From an uncultured Bacteroidales bacterium (lineage in GTDB: Bacteria; Bacteroidota; Bacteroidia; Bacteroidales; P3), in assembly GCA_900314725.1 (NCBI GenBank), contig OMWJ01000014.1, positions 1 to 47,842 on the forward strand: 47,842 nt of DNA, read 5' to 3'. A model generated the notes under the pieces. The model was not told where the DNA came from. It worked only from the letters and a program-made list of their open reading frames with translations, and did no database searches. This document shows positions 17,205 through 25,254 of the stretch, in pieces (positions within the stretch are counted from its first letter, which is position 1; every line of letters begins with the position of its first letter). The position numbers were made by a program, and so were the translations under genes.

Positions 17205-17300
17205 CTTGGTTTTGACGAAAAAAGATCAAGATTTAAATTTTTAAAACCAAGTCTTTTGAGTGTAAAGACTTAGTCTTTTTTTTCTAAAATCAAATCAAAA
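17205..17300. repeat. Modular 21/22-bp repeat array C
   Basis: Units start at 17205, 17226, 17247, 17269 and 17290 (spacings 21, 21, 22, 21). Heads are CTTGG, TCAAG, CCAAG, CTTAG and TCAAA. CTTGGTTTT (17205-17213) is the reverse complement of AAAACCAAG (17243-17251). The unit at 17247 carries the linker TCTTTTGAGTGTAAAGA. The array fills the gap between two convergent genes. Confidence 0.8.
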
Positions 17301-17305
17301 AAAAA

Positions 17306-17333
17306 GCAGTCTTTTAAGTTAATAAAAGACTGC
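17306..17333 (-). terminator. Terminator of the B12-regulated surface-protein gene
   Basis: GCAGTCTTTT (17306-17315) and AAAAGACTGC (17324-17333) form a perfect 10-bp stem. On the minus strand it is followed by a run of nine T, as needed for the gene at 17379-19025. Confidence 0.85.
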
Positions 17334-17378
17334 AAAGAAATAAAAACACTATTTATTATGAGAAAACAATAAATATTC

Positions 17379-19025
17379 TTATCGTACTATAAGTTTCTTT
17401 GTTTCAACTTTCTTACCACTAATGATTTTAAGGATATAAGTTCCTTGCAAATCGCTTGTGTTTATGGTGTTGGTTTGGTTTGCCAATTGTTCTTGTCTTA
17501 CAAGTCTTCCTTGTAAATCAAATATCTGTAAGTCAGCTTTGTCATCTGCAATTTCTATTGTAAGATAATCTTGTGCAGGATTAGGATACATATTAATGTT
17601 CAAACCTCCTGCCAAAACTTCATTATTTGAAGATATTACAGCATCTTTATATGTAAAACCGTCTAAGCAGAAATAATTGGAAACCCAACTATCATTACAT
17701 TCTATTGAAAAAACTATCTTGCTAACCTCTCCCAATGAAGATAAATCCATATAGTGCCAATCTGCAAGTTTATTGATATTATTACTTACGTCATATAAAT
17801 AAATATCCACACTTCCTTCTGCAACATTGTTTTCATCATAACCTGTAGCAGTAATTTTAAGATAAAGATTTTCTGTAGCAGAAATTTCTATATCTTCTTT
17901 AGCAGCCAAAGAAGATGAAATATAAACTCCCATAGGATTAAACTTTTCTCCGCTTGTTGTTTTTACAACATTATGTTCTGCCATAGAAAAATTATAAGCA
18001 TCGTAATAAGCATGTAAATATGTCTTACCTAAACCTTCAAGAGCATATTTAGGAGCAGATGTGTAATATGTTGTAAGATTAGTGCTGTTTCCTGTTGCTG
18101 TTGTATCGTTGGTTACATTGCTTGCTCCAAATCCCATAGCCATAAACCAATCCCAACTTTGCATATAATAACCTGTACCTAAGAAATTCAATCCGTTTGA
18201 AATATGATTCTTTGAATAAACACCGTCTTCAAGAACATCATAATTGCTTGTCATATCTACTATTTCGTATGAATTAACATCAGCAAGCCATGTGTTATTT
18301 TCAAAGTCTGCTACTTTATAAGGTGTTCCTCCATTTATTACTCCTATACCCGTTAAGTCAAATCCTTGTGAATAAGTAGGCCAAGATACTCCATCATAAA
18401 TAATATTTCCATAAGTATCGGTACTAATTCCATTTATAACATCCACTAAACGAACAAAACGAATATTGTTTTTATCTAACAAATCATTGTCAGCTATATC
18501 ACTTAAATCAAATCCTACGCCCCAGCCTAATTCATATTTTCCTGCAAGATTATTATAATGCTCTGCTGTTCTTCCTTCTGCAACATTATCAGAATTATGA
18601 TAAGAAGTGCTATTGCATGGAAAACGGAAGAAATTTTCTCCATCAGAACTTACTTCTACAAAAGCTAACTCCAAGAATGTAGGACCAAAAGCATTTTCAA
18701 AAACAACAAAGTCCTTACCTTCTCCATTTATTATTGGACGGTCAAAAGTTATAAGTGCATCACCGCCCTCTCCTAATGAAATTGCTGTAGTTGTAGTTGA
18801 ATCTGGTTTTCCTATTGCCATATAAGCTTTACCAAAATCCACTACTCTTTCATCACCATAATCCCAAAAGCCTCTATTAACTTCTACTCCTAAAGCCCAA
18901 GAGATTATTCTTTCATCATCTTGACTAATTGCTTGACAACCTTCTGTGCCAACAGCTCCATCATACTGAGCCATCATGTTTAATCCTAATAAAATTAAGG
19001 ATATAAAAAAAATACTTTTCTTCAT
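17379..19025 (-). CDS. Type IX-secreted surface protein under cobalamin riboswitch control (DUF4465-like)
   Basis: The 548-residue protein has a signal peptide (MKKSIFFISLILLGLNMMAQ). An N-terminal beta-rich domain contains GGDALITFDRPIINGEGKDF and FLELAFVEVSSDGENFF. A second domain (about 225-465) resembles DUF4465: YDGVYSK-like entry, NFLGTGYYMQSWDWFMAMGFGASNVTN, TATGYDENNVAEGSVDIYLYD, and YFCLDGFTYKD at its end. The last 80 residues form a type IX secretion sorting domain (NMYPNPAQDYLTIEI, LQIFDLQGRLVRQ, GTYILKIISGKKVETKKLIVR), so the protein should be displayed on or released from the cell surface. The 5' leader is a cobalamin riboswitch (19178-19350), which makes a role in vitamin B12 capture the leading inference, comparable to the surface B12-binding BtuG/BtuH proteins of Bacteroides. 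No BtuB receptor gene is adjacent. Confidence 0.85.
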   Translation of the reverse strand: MKKSIFFISLILLGLNMMAQYDGAVGTEGCQAISQDDERIISWALGVEVNRGFWDYGDERVVDFGKAYMAIGKPDSTTTTAISLGEGGDALITFDRPIINGEGKDFVVFENAFGPTFLELAFVEVSSDGENFFRFPCNSTSYHNSDNVAEGRTAEHYNNLAGKYELGWGVGFDLSDIADNDLLDKNNIRFVRLVDVINGISTDTYGNIIYDGVSWPTYSQGFDLTGIGVINGGTPYKVADFENNTWLADVNSYEIVDMTSNYDVLEDGVYSKNHISNGLNFLGTGYYMQSWDWFMAMGFGASNVTNDTTATGNSTNLTTYYTSAPKYALEGLGKTYLHAYYDAYNFSMAEHNVVKTTSGEKFNPMGVYISSSLAAKEDIEISATENLYLKITATGYDENNVAEGSVDIYLYDVSNNINKLADWHYMDLSSLGEVSKIVFSIECNDSWVSNYFCLDGFTYKDAVISSNNEVLAGGLNINMYPNPAQDYLTIEIADDKADLQIFDLQGRLVRQEQLANQTNTINTSDLQGTYILKIISGKKVETKKLIVR

Positions 19026-19177
19026 AGTTTTACTTATTTATTTTTATAAATTTCCTTTACAATATTATAATAAACGAAATTTGATAAATAATTACTTTGA
19101 AGAAAAGTAAAAAAATAACAAACAACATTTTTTTTGTTATATCCTAACCCTCGAAGATAATTAACAAATTTCGTTTC

Positions 19178-19350
19178 TTTATGGCAGGTCTTCTGACTTA
19201 TCTCTTTTGAAACGCCTTCCCGTTATTCTATTTATTCGTAACAGTGGCTTTGATGTCTCAAAATTTTTCTTGAGAAACACAGCAGCGGGACTGTATAGGA
19301 TTCTCACCTACTTCCCTTTTAATTGTTGGAATTTCCAACAAACCATAATT
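19178..19350 (-). promoter_or_regulatory. Cobalamin (vitamin B12) riboswitch
   Basis: Read on the minus strand, the leader contains the class hallmarks in order: GGGAA then GTAGGTGAGAATCC, ACAGTCCCGCTGCTGTG, a long variable region, GGGAAGGCG, and GTCAGAAGACCTGCC near the end. A closing P1 stem can form between TTATGG at the 5' side (about 19350-19341) and CCATAA at the 3' side (about 19183-19178). It lies 150 nt before the surface-protein start codon and would shut the gene off when B12 is plentiful. Confidence 0.95.
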
Positions 19351-19357
19351 ATGGGTG

Positions 19358-19365
19358 CAAAATTA
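19358..19365 (-). promoter_or_regulatory. Promoter element for riboswitch transcript
   Basis: On the minus strand TAATTTTG matches TAnnTTTG. Initiation near 19351 places the start of the RNA right at the 5' edge of the riboswitch fold. Confidence 0.7.
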
Positions 19366-19424
19366 TATCTTTTCTTTGAATGCACCAAGAAAAATCATAT
19401 AAAATAAAAAAAATACAAAAAAAA

Positions 19425-19455
19425 CTTGCCAAAAGAAAAAAAAGTATTACTTTTG
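19425..19455 (+). promoter_or_regulatory. Promoter of rpmH
   Basis: CTTG at 19425-19428 and TACTTTTG at 19448-19455, with a 19-nt spacer, match the phylum consensus. The leader to the rpmH start is about 50 nt. Confidence 0.7.
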
Positions 19456-19511
19456 CACTTTGATTTTAGAGAGCATTTTTTAGAAGTAAAACAAGAAAAA
19501 CACATATAAAG

Positions 19512-19658
19512 ATGAAAAGAACATACCAACCTCACAAAAGAAAAAGAGTAAATAAACACGGATTTAGATTAAGAATGTCTACTACAAGCGGAAGAAAAAT
19601 ATTGAACGCAAGACGCAGACACGGAAGAAAAAAACTTACTGTTTCTGACGAAAGATAA
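19512..19658 (+). CDS. rpmH: Ribosomal protein L34
   Basis: A 48-codon gene encodes a highly basic protein that begins [19 protein letters not shown], continues with [20 protein letters not shown] and ends KLTVSDER, the invariant sequence pattern of bacterial L34. It is a structural component of the 50S subunit that binds 23S rRNA domains near the exit tunnel. It has its own consensus promoter. rnpA and dnaA, which flank rpmH in many other phyla, are not here; the next gene is an rRNA methyltransferase. Confidence 0.97.
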   Translation: MKRTYQPHKRKRVNKHGFRLRMSTTSGRKILNARRRHGRKKLTVSDER

Positions 19659-19765
19659 TAAATTCGGTAGTTTTGTTTTAGGTATAGTGAGCAGTGATTA
19701 ATTGTTACTGTTCGCTTTTTTGTTGTTAAATGTAAGAGGATATTTATATTAATAAAGTTCTTATT

Positions 19766-21187
19766 ATGAGAAAAAAGAAAGTGAATTACATTTTAGAAGA
19801 TGTTTTAGTAGAAGATTTTGCTGCAGAAGGCAATGCTATTGTTAGACATGAAGATAAAGTTGTTTTTGTTCCATACGTTGTTCCCGGAGATATAGTGGAT
19901 ATAGAAGTTTATAAACAAAAACATTCTTTCTGTCTTGCAAGAGTAAAACAAATAAAACATTATTCTGATAAAAGAATTGAACTTAAATGTCCTCACTTTA
20001 CTTTTTGTGGAGGCTGTTCTTGGCAGATGCTTGACTACGAATGGCAAAAAAAATACAAACAACAACAAGTTATAGACAATCTTCAAAGAATAGGAGGAAT
20101 AGACTGCAGTGGTATTTCTCCAATAGAAGGTTCTGATAATATATATTATTATAGAAATAAATTAGAATTTACTTTTTCTTCTCGTGCTTGGAAAAAAGAT
20201 TTTGTAAAAACAGAAGAAGATACTCCTGCCCTTGGATTTCATATCAGCGGATTATTTGATAAAGTATTACCTATAGAACATTGTGTTTTGCAAGCCTCTC
20301 CTTCAAATGAAATAAGAAACTTCGTAAGAGATTACACCTTAAAACATTCCATACCTTATTATAATATAAGACAGCATACTGGGATAATGCGTAATCTTAT
20401 CATAAGAACTACACAAGAGGGCGAAATAATGCTTATTGTTGTCTTTGCAGAAGATAATAAAGAAATAATAAACAATGTAATGCAAGCAATAGTTGAAAAA
20501 TTTCCTCAAATAACTTCCTTACAATACTGCGTAAATACTAAGATGAACGATTCTCTTGGTGATCAAACATTTGTTGTTTATAAAGGAGAAGACCATATAA
20601 TGGAGTATATGCCTCGTTTCAAAGATGAACAATCAAAACCTTTACAATTCAAAATACGTCCAAAAACTTTCTATCAAACAAATCCTCCTCAAGCAATTAA
20701 ACTTTATACTTTTGCTGCTGAGTTTGCTGATATTCAAAAAGAAGATATTGTCTATGATTTATACACAGGAACAGGAACAATTGCTAACTTCATTGCTGAT
20801 AAGGCAAAAAAAGTAGTTGGAATAGAATATGTAGAAGATGCAGTAGAAGATGCTAAGATAAATAGTAAAGAAAACAATATTACAAATACTGTTTTTTATG
20901 CTGGAGATATGGCAAAAGTATTAAATGAAGATTTTATCAAACAAAATGGAAATCCAGATATAATAATAACAGATCCTCCTCGCAGTGGCATGGCTGAAAG
21001 TGTAATAAAACAAATTCTCTCTACTTCTGCTCGCAGAATTGTTTATGTATCTTGCAATCCTGCTACTCAAGCACGAGACCTTAAACTTTTATCTTCTAAA
21101 TATAAGGTAACAAAAATACAACCCGTAGATATGTTTCCTCATACACATCATATTGAAAACGTTGTTCTATTAAATAAGATTGAATAA
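19766..21187 (+). CDS. rlmD: 23S rRNA (uracil-C5)-methyltransferase, RlmD/TrmA family
   Basis: This enzyme methylates uracil C5 in 23S rRNA (RlmD modifies U1939 in E. coli) using S-adenosylmethionine. The 473-residue protein starts with a TRAM RNA-binding domain (about 8-65). It then has the iron-sulfur cluster cysteines C75, C81 and C84 (CPHFTFCGGC), with the fourth probably in PIEHCVLQ. The methyltransferase domain shows FYQTNPPQA, VYDLYTGTGTIANFIA (SAM binding), ITDPPRSGM and the nucleophile in VSCNPATQARDL. Paralogs in this family (RlmC, RlmD, TrmA) are hard to separate by eye; the Fe-S cluster plus TRAM favours RlmD or the Bacteroidota equivalent. It is transcribed on its own after rpmH. 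Confidence 0.9.
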   Translation: MRKKKVNYILEDVLVEDFAAEGNAIVRHEDKVVFVPYVVPGDIVDIEVYKQKHSFCLARVKQIKHYSDKRIELKCPHFTFCGGCSWQMLDYEWQKKYKQQQVIDNLQRIGGIDCSGISPIEGSDNIYYYRNKLEFTFSSRAWKKDFVKTEEDTPALGFHISGLFDKVLPIEHCVLQASPSNEIRNFVRDYTLKHSIPYYNIRQHTGIMRNLIIRTTQEGEIMLIVVFAEDNKEIINNVMQAIVEKFPQITSLQYCVNTKMNDSLGDQTFVVYKGEDHIMEYMPRFKDEQSKPLQFKIRPKTFYQTNPPQAIKLYTFAAEFADIQKEDIVYDLYTGTGTIANFIADKAKKVVGIEYVEDAVEDAKINSKENNITNTVFYAGDMAKVLNEDFIKQNGNPDIIITDPPRSGMAESVIKQILSTSARRIVYVSCNPATQARDLKLLSSKYKVTKIQPVDMFPHTHHIENVVLLNKIE

Positions 21188-21207
21188 ATATTGTTTTAAG
21201 AATAAGA

Positions 21208-22452
21208 TTATTTTCCTTTAATCAGGTTTAGCAATAAAAAGAACGCATCATTAGTTACTCTATCTACAAAATTCTCTCTTGTAGTATGGTAGCATGTTGT
21301 GTGAGTTTTATATTCTCCTTTTTTGTTCATAGCACATAGCCATATAGTTCCAACAGGTACATTGGTTCCATCAGAATTTGGACCTGCAAGACCAGAAGTA
21401 GCAATAGCATAATCACTATTCATTAATTGCAGAATACCTTTAGCCATTGCAATAACTGTTTGTTTACTTACTGCATGGTATCTGTTTAGAGTTTCTTCTT
21501 CTACTCCTAAAACAGAATGTTTTATATCATTATTATAAGCAACAACTCCTCCTTTAAAACAATTAGATGCTCCACTGACAAGAGTTATTTGATGAGCAAG
21601 GTTTCCTCCTGTGCAACTTTCTGCAACAGCAAGCGTTGATTTTTCCTGCAAAAGTACCTTATTTATTATAGTAGAAAGATTATCATCATCTTCTCCAACA
21701 AGATATTCTCCAACAATAGCTTTCAGTTCTTCTATCAACTTATTCATTATCCTTTCTCCATCCTTTCTTTCTCCTCCATGTAAAGACAATCTCAATCTTA
21801 TCATTCCTCCATTTGGAAGATAAGCCAAAGAAACACGTTCTTTATTTAATCCTTTTTCAAATCCTTCTAACTTATCTGATAGAAAACTTTCAGAAATTCC
21901 AGCAACAACAAGATTTTTATCTATTATAGTTTGTGGATTATACCTTTTTAACAACAAATCCAAAACATCATTCATCATATTTTGCATTTCAAAAGGAACA
22001 CCAGGCATTGAAATAACAGTTTTACTATCTTTTTCAAACAACATTCCAGGAGCAGTACCTACACTATTAAATATAGGTGTGCAAGAAGTTGGAATAAATG
22101 CTTGAGAACGATTTGTAGAAGTATAAGGAAGATTACGAGAAGCAAAGAAGTGTTCTACATGACGACTAATAGCAGCATTTTCTTTTAACTCTCCACCAAA
22201 TATTTCCGTCAGACATACTTTAGTAATATCATCTTTTGTTGGTCCTAAGCCACCTGTTAATAAAACAATATCCACTCTTTGCATTGCTTCTGAAAGAATA
22301 TCTTTAATTGCTTGTTTATCATCTGCAACAACACTTACTCTACTGACTAAAAAACCATTTCTATTTAGCAGTTTAGACATATAAGAACAGTTTGTATTAA
22401 CAACTTGTCCAATTAAAAGTTCATCACCTATGTTTATTATCTCTACTTTCAT
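21208..22452 (-). CDS. cinA: CinA-family nicotinamide-nucleotide amidohydrolase
   Basis: CinA recycles nicotinamide mononucleotide to the NAD pathway (deamidase) and often also has ADP-ribose pyrophosphatase activity; older annotation calls it competence/damage-inducible protein. The 414-residue protein has both domains. The N-terminal MoaB/MogA-like (COG1058) domain carries EIINIGDELLIGQVVNTN, LTGGLGPTKDD and ISMPGVPFEMQNMM. The C-terminal amidase domain (about 255-414) carries AVAESCTGGNLAHQIT, VSGASNCFKGGVVAYNN and TSGLAGPNSDGTNVPVGTIW. It is monocistronic with a TAATTTTG promoter element on the minus strand at 22479-22472. It is convergent with rlmD, with only 20 nt between them. Confidence 0.95.
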   Translation of the reverse strand: MKVEIINIGDELLIGQVVNTNCSYMSKLLNRNGFLVSRVSVVADDKQAIKDILSEAMQRVDIVLLTGGLGPTKDDITKVCLTEIFGGELKENAAISRHVEHFFASRNLPYTSTNRSQAFIPTSCTPIFNSVGTAPGMLFEKDSKTVISMPGVPFEMQNMMNDVLDLLLKRYNPQTIIDKNLVVAGISESFLSDKLEGFEKGLNKERVSLAYLPNGGMIRLRLSLHGGERKDGERIMNKLIEELKAIVGEYLVGEDDDNLSTIINKVLLQEKSTLAVAESCTGGNLAHQITLVSGASNCFKGGVVAYNNDIKHSVLGVEEETLNRYHAVSKQTVIAMAKGILQLMNSDYAIATSGLAGPNSDGTNVPVGTIWLCAMNKKGEYKTHTTCYHTTRENFVDRVTNDAFFLLLNLIKGK

Positions 22453-22471
22453 AACCTTGTATATATTTTTG

Positions 22472-22479
22472 CAAAATTA
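22472..22479 (-). promoter_or_regulatory. Promoter element of cinA
   Basis: TAATTTTG on the minus strand, 20 nt before the ATG, matches TAnnTTTG. Confidence 0.55.
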
Positions 22480-22520
22480 CAAAAACTTCACTACGTGTTT
22501 TTAAAATTAGATTAAAAACA

Positions 22521-22550
22521 TTGTCAGATAAAAATTTTATACTACTTTTG
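22521..22550 (+). promoter_or_regulatory. Promoter of tRNA-Ser
   Basis: TTG at 22521-22523 and TACTTTTG at 22543-22550 with a 19-nt spacer; transcription would start about seven bases before the mature tRNA end. Confidence 0.7.
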
Positions 22551-22563
22551 CAAAGTCAAAAAA

Positions 22564-22651
22564 GGAGAGATGCTCGAGTGGCTGAAGAGGCTCGCCTGGA
22601 AAGCGGGTAAGCGGCAAAACCGCTTCGGGGGTTCGAATCCCCCTCTCTCCG
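22564..22651 (+). tRNA. tRNA-Ser (anticodon GGA)
   Basis: The 88-nt class II tRNA has acceptor stem GGAGAGA/TCTCTCC, a D-arm with GAGTGGCTGAAGAGGCTC, and an anticodon arm CGCCT-GGA-AAGCG. The long variable arm is GGTAAGCGGCAAAACCGCTTC, which splits into a strong hairpin (GCGG/CCGC) typical of serine tRNAs, and the T-arm is GGGGGTTCGAATCCCCC. The discriminator base is G, standard for serine. Anticodon GGA decodes UCC and UCU. The genome does not encode a full CCA end (GCA follows). Confidence 0.97.
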
Positions 22652-22662
22652 CAGAAGAAATA

Positions 22663-22697
22663 AAAGACTTTTTACTTAAGTAAGAAGTCTTTATTTT
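22663..22697. terminator. Terminator after tRNA-Ser
   Basis: AAAGACTT (22663-22670) pairs with AAGTCTTT (22685-22692), extended by ACTT/AAGT in the centre and followed by ATTTTTTA. It can act on both the tRNA and the convergent methylase gene. Confidence 0.75.
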
Positions 22698-22703
22698 TTA
22701 TCA

Positions 22704-23414
22704 TCAATTATGATAAATAAGAAATATAGTATTGCGTTTGCCAATAACAAAATCCTGCTTTTGTTTCCACTCTGCTATTGATTTTGTTAGAATACTCTGC
22801 GTTTGACTACTTATATCCGATGCTACACAAAGCAAAGTATCATTCCGCAAATTCTTTTTCAGACATTCAAAAAGTTTATCATTTCTATAAGGAGCTTCTA
22901 TAAATATCTGTGTTTGATTTTCTTTATATGCTCTTTCTTCAAGTTGATGCAAGCGTTTATGCTTTTCATTATCTTTTATAGGCAAGTATCCAACAAAAGC
23001 AAAGTTCTGTCCATTAAAACCAGAAGCCATTAAAGACATATATATAGAAGAAGGACCAACAAAAGGAACAACTCTAATGTTTTTCTTTTGTGCTATTGCA
23101 ACAACTCTTGCTCCTGGATCTGCAACACATGGTAACCCTGCCTCTGAAAGAAGAAAAATATCTTTATCTTCTTTTTCTATTGGTTGCAACATTGAAGAAA
23201 GTTCTTCATCTTTTGTATGTTCATTTAAAACAGAAAAAGACACCTTATCATAATCTTTCTTATATCCTATCTTACGAAGAAAGCGTCTTGCCGTTCTAAG
23301 TTCTTCTACTATAAAACATTCTGCATTAATTATCTTTGCTACATTACTTTCCGGAATAGATTCCTTCCAATCAACATCAGCCAATAGCGTTGGAAACAAA
23401 TAAAGACTTGCCAT
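22704..23414 (-). CDS. RsmI-like SAM-dependent methyltransferase (tetrapyrrole methylase fold)
   Basis: The 236-residue protein has the core motifs of the tetrapyrrole methylase/RsmI family: LLSEAGLPCVADPGARVV (about 87-104), FVGPSSIYMSLMASGFNGQNFAFVGYLP, and TQIFIEAPYRNDKLFECLKK. RsmI 2'-O-methylates C1402 of 16S rRNA. This protein is shorter than typical RsmI (about 280) and its N terminus lacks the usual ATPIGN start, reading instead LYLFPTLL. It therefore belongs to the shorter paralogous Bacteroidota group whose target is not established. A TAATTTTG element at 23452-23445 on the minus strand is a likely promoter. Confidence 0.85.
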   Translation of the reverse strand: MASLYLFPTLLADVDWKESIPESNVAKIINAECFIVEELRTARRFLRKIGYKKDYDKVSFSVLNEHTKDEELSSMLQPIEKEDKDIFLLSEAGLPCVADPGARVVAIAQKKNIRVVPFVGPSSIYMSLMASGFNGQNFAFVGYLPIKDNEKHKRLHQLEERAYKENQTQIFIEAPYRNDKLFECLKKNLRNDTLLCVASDISSQTQSILTKSIAEWKQKQDFVIGKRNTIFLIYHN

Positions 23415-23492
23415 ATCATTTTAAAAATTACACTCTTGTCAGTGCAAAATTACAAAATAAGAAACAAATAAGCATAAATCACAAAACAAAAA

Positions 23493-23515
23493 AAGGACAG
23501 AAAGAATCTGTCCTT
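23493..23515 (-). terminator. Terminator after aminotransferase
   Basis: AAGGACAG (23493-23500) and CTGTCCTT (23508-23515) form a stem that on the minus strand is followed by a T7 tract. Confidence 0.8.
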
Positions 23516-23538
23516 ATAATATTGTCTATTAAATCTGC

Positions 23539-24738
23539 TTAGTTTGTTCTACCTGGATAAGTTTTCAATGCTTCTTTTAGGCAATTGATACCAGCAAGCA
23601 AATCTTCTATCTTTAAGCAGTAAGTAATACGTGCTTGTTTTCTTCCTTTTTCTGGGTCTGAATAGAATCCTGTAGCAGGAGCAAGCATAACTGTTTCACC
23701 ATTAAGATTGAAATCAGTAAGCAACCATTTGCAGAATTTATCACTATCATCAATAGGCATTTCGATAACAGTGTAGAATGCTCCTGTTGGGTTAGGACAT
23801 TTGCAACCTGGTATTTCATTTATTGCTTTTACTAATGCTTTTCTTCTTCTATCATACTCATCATTTACTTCTTTAAAGTAAGAAGCAGGAGTATCTATTG
23901 CTGCTTCTGCAAAGATTTGTCCAAAGTAAGGAGGACATAAACGAGCTTGAGCCATTTTCATTGCTGCATCCATTACTTCTTTATTCTTTGAAATAAGCAT
24001 ACCTTCTCTTGCTCCACAAGCAGAATAACGCTTAGAAACAGAATCTAATAGTATAGCATTTTGTTCTATTCCTTCTATTTCCATAATAGAGAAATGTTTC
24101 TTTCCCTCATAAACAAATTCTCTATAAACTTCATCAGCAAATAGGAATAAATCGTGTTTCTTTGCTATTTCTGCTAACTGACGAAGTTCCTGTTCTGTAT
24201 AAAGATAACCTGTTGGGTTGTTAGGATTACAAACAATGATAGCACGAGTTTTATCTGTTATTGCTTTTTCAAACTCTGACATTGGAGGAAGAGCAAAACC
24301 TGTATCTATTGTTGAAGATATTGTTACTATCTTTGCACCAGCTATTTTTGCAAAAGAGTTGTAGTTTGCATAATATGGTTCTGCAACTATTACTTCATCT
24401 CCTCTATTAAGACAAACATTAAATGCAAATTGTAAAGCTTCACTACCTCCACAAGTTACAATAATATCTTTCGGATCAAGCTTGATATTATATTTTGCAT
24501 AATATTCACAAAGTTTCTTTCTATAAGAAAGATTTCCATTAGAAGGAGTATAGGCAACTATATCCATTTTTGCTTTTCTCAAAGCATCAACAGCTTCTGG
24601 TGCTGTAAGTATATCTGGCTGTCCTATGTTTAAATGATGAATCTTTATTCCTCTTTCTTTTGCAGCATCAGCAAAAGGCACCAATTTTCTTATTGCAGAA
24701 GCTTGTATTGTAGCTCCTAATTCTGATATTTTAGGCAT
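23539..24738 (-). CDS. Pyridoxal-phosphate aminotransferase, class I (aspartate aminotransferase-like)
   Basis: This fold type I aminotransferase of 399 residues exchanges amino groups between amino acids and 2-oxo acids in the cytoplasm. Key features are HLNIGQPDILTAPEA, TCGGSEALQFAFN (cofactor phosphate), CNPNNPTGYLYT, FADEVYREFVY (aspartate to the pyridine nitrogen), DSVSKRYSACGAREGML (Schiff-base lysine and phosphate contact) and a C-terminal ARITYCLK with the carboxylate-binding arginine. The substrate is probably aspartate or another dicarboxylic or aromatic amino acid; the motif set does not separate these. ATG 24738 (MPKISELGATIQAS) is preferred over an in-frame start 24 codons earlier, which would run into the terminator hairpin at 24775-24800. 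Confidence 0.93.
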   Translation of the reverse strand: MPKISELGATIQASAIRKLVPFADAAKERGIKIHHLNIGQPDILTAPEAVDALRKAKMDIVAYTPSNGNLSYRKKLCEYYAKYNIKLDPKDIIVTCGGSEALQFAFNVCLNRGDEVIVAEPYYANYNSFAKIAGAKIVTISSTIDTGFALPPMSEFEKAITDKTRAIIVCNPNNPTGYLYTEQELRQLAEIAKKHDLFLFADEVYREFVYEGKKHFSIMEIEGIEQNAILLDSVSKRYSACGAREGMLISKNKEVMDAAMKMAQARLCPPYFGQIFAEAAIDTPASYFKEVNDEYDRRRKALVKAINEIPGCKCPNPTGAFYTVIEMPIDDSDKFCKWLLTDFNLNGETVMLAPATGFYSDPEKGRKQARITYCLKIEDLLAGINCLKEALKTYPGRTN

Positions 24739-24774
24739 ATTAAATGTTTTTTTTGTTTTATTACAAAATAAAAA

Positions 24775-24800
24775 CGAACAATAATCTTTTTTATTGTTCG
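24775..24800 (-). terminator. Terminator between DUF1573 pair and aminotransferase
   Basis: CGAACAATA (24775-24783) and TATTGTTCG (24792-24800) pair; on the minus strand TTTTTATTTTG follows. Confidence 0.8.
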
Positions 24801-24811
24801 TCTTATTCAAT

Positions 24812-25219
24812 TTATTTATTTACTACTTTACCCGTAATTTTCAAAACCACTGTCCCATTGGAAGCATTACTCTCAACAGTTATGGATTTGTTGATTGTTC
24901 CAACGTTCTTGGTATTATACTTTACTTTTATCTTTGCTGATTTTCCTGGCATCAAAGGTTCCTTGCTCCAAGAAGGAATAGTACAACCGCAAGAACTTCT
25001 CACATTAGTAAGCATCAAAGGAGCTTTTCCTGTGTTTTTGTATTCAAATTCACAGATACCATTACCATCCTTTACTACTTCACCATAGTCATGCATCATT
25101 TCTGTAAAAGTTATCTCAGGTTGAGAACCTGTAGCTTTAACTTCTTTCTTATTACTTTGAGCATTAACTCCAAAAACTACTGCCATTGAAAGCACAAATG
25201 TTAAAATTAGTTTTTTCAT
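24812..25219 (-). CDS. DUF1573 periplasmic protein (second of tandem pair)
   Basis: This 135-residue exported protein has a signal peptide (MKKLILTFVLSMAVVFGVNAQ) and one immunoglobulin-like DUF1573 domain. The domain shows the family phrases MMHDYGEVVKDG, FEYKNTGKAPLMLTNVRSSCGCTIPSW, PGKSAKIKVKYNTKNVGTINKSITV and VVLKITGKV. The SSCGCT cysteines are conserved in the family. The function of DUF1573 is unknown; it is abundant in Bacteroidota envelopes. It follows its paralog by 35 nt and is closed by the 24775 terminator. Confidence 0.9.
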   Translation of the reverse strand: MKKLILTFVLSMAVVFGVNAQSNKKEVKATGSQPEITFTEMMHDYGEVVKDGNGICEFEYKNTGKAPLMLTNVRSSCGCTIPSWSKEPLMPGKSAKIKVKYNTKNVGTINKSITVESNASNGTVVLKITGKVVNK

Positions 25220-25254
25220 TTTTCTGTCGTTTTTTTATTTTATAATATCTTTTA

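Noticed and set aside
19207-19407. 66-codon plus-strand ORF antisense to the riboswitch
   Set aside because: It lies entirely on the opposite strand of a clearly recognisable cobalamin riboswitch and its promoter; the codons are shaped by RNA structure.
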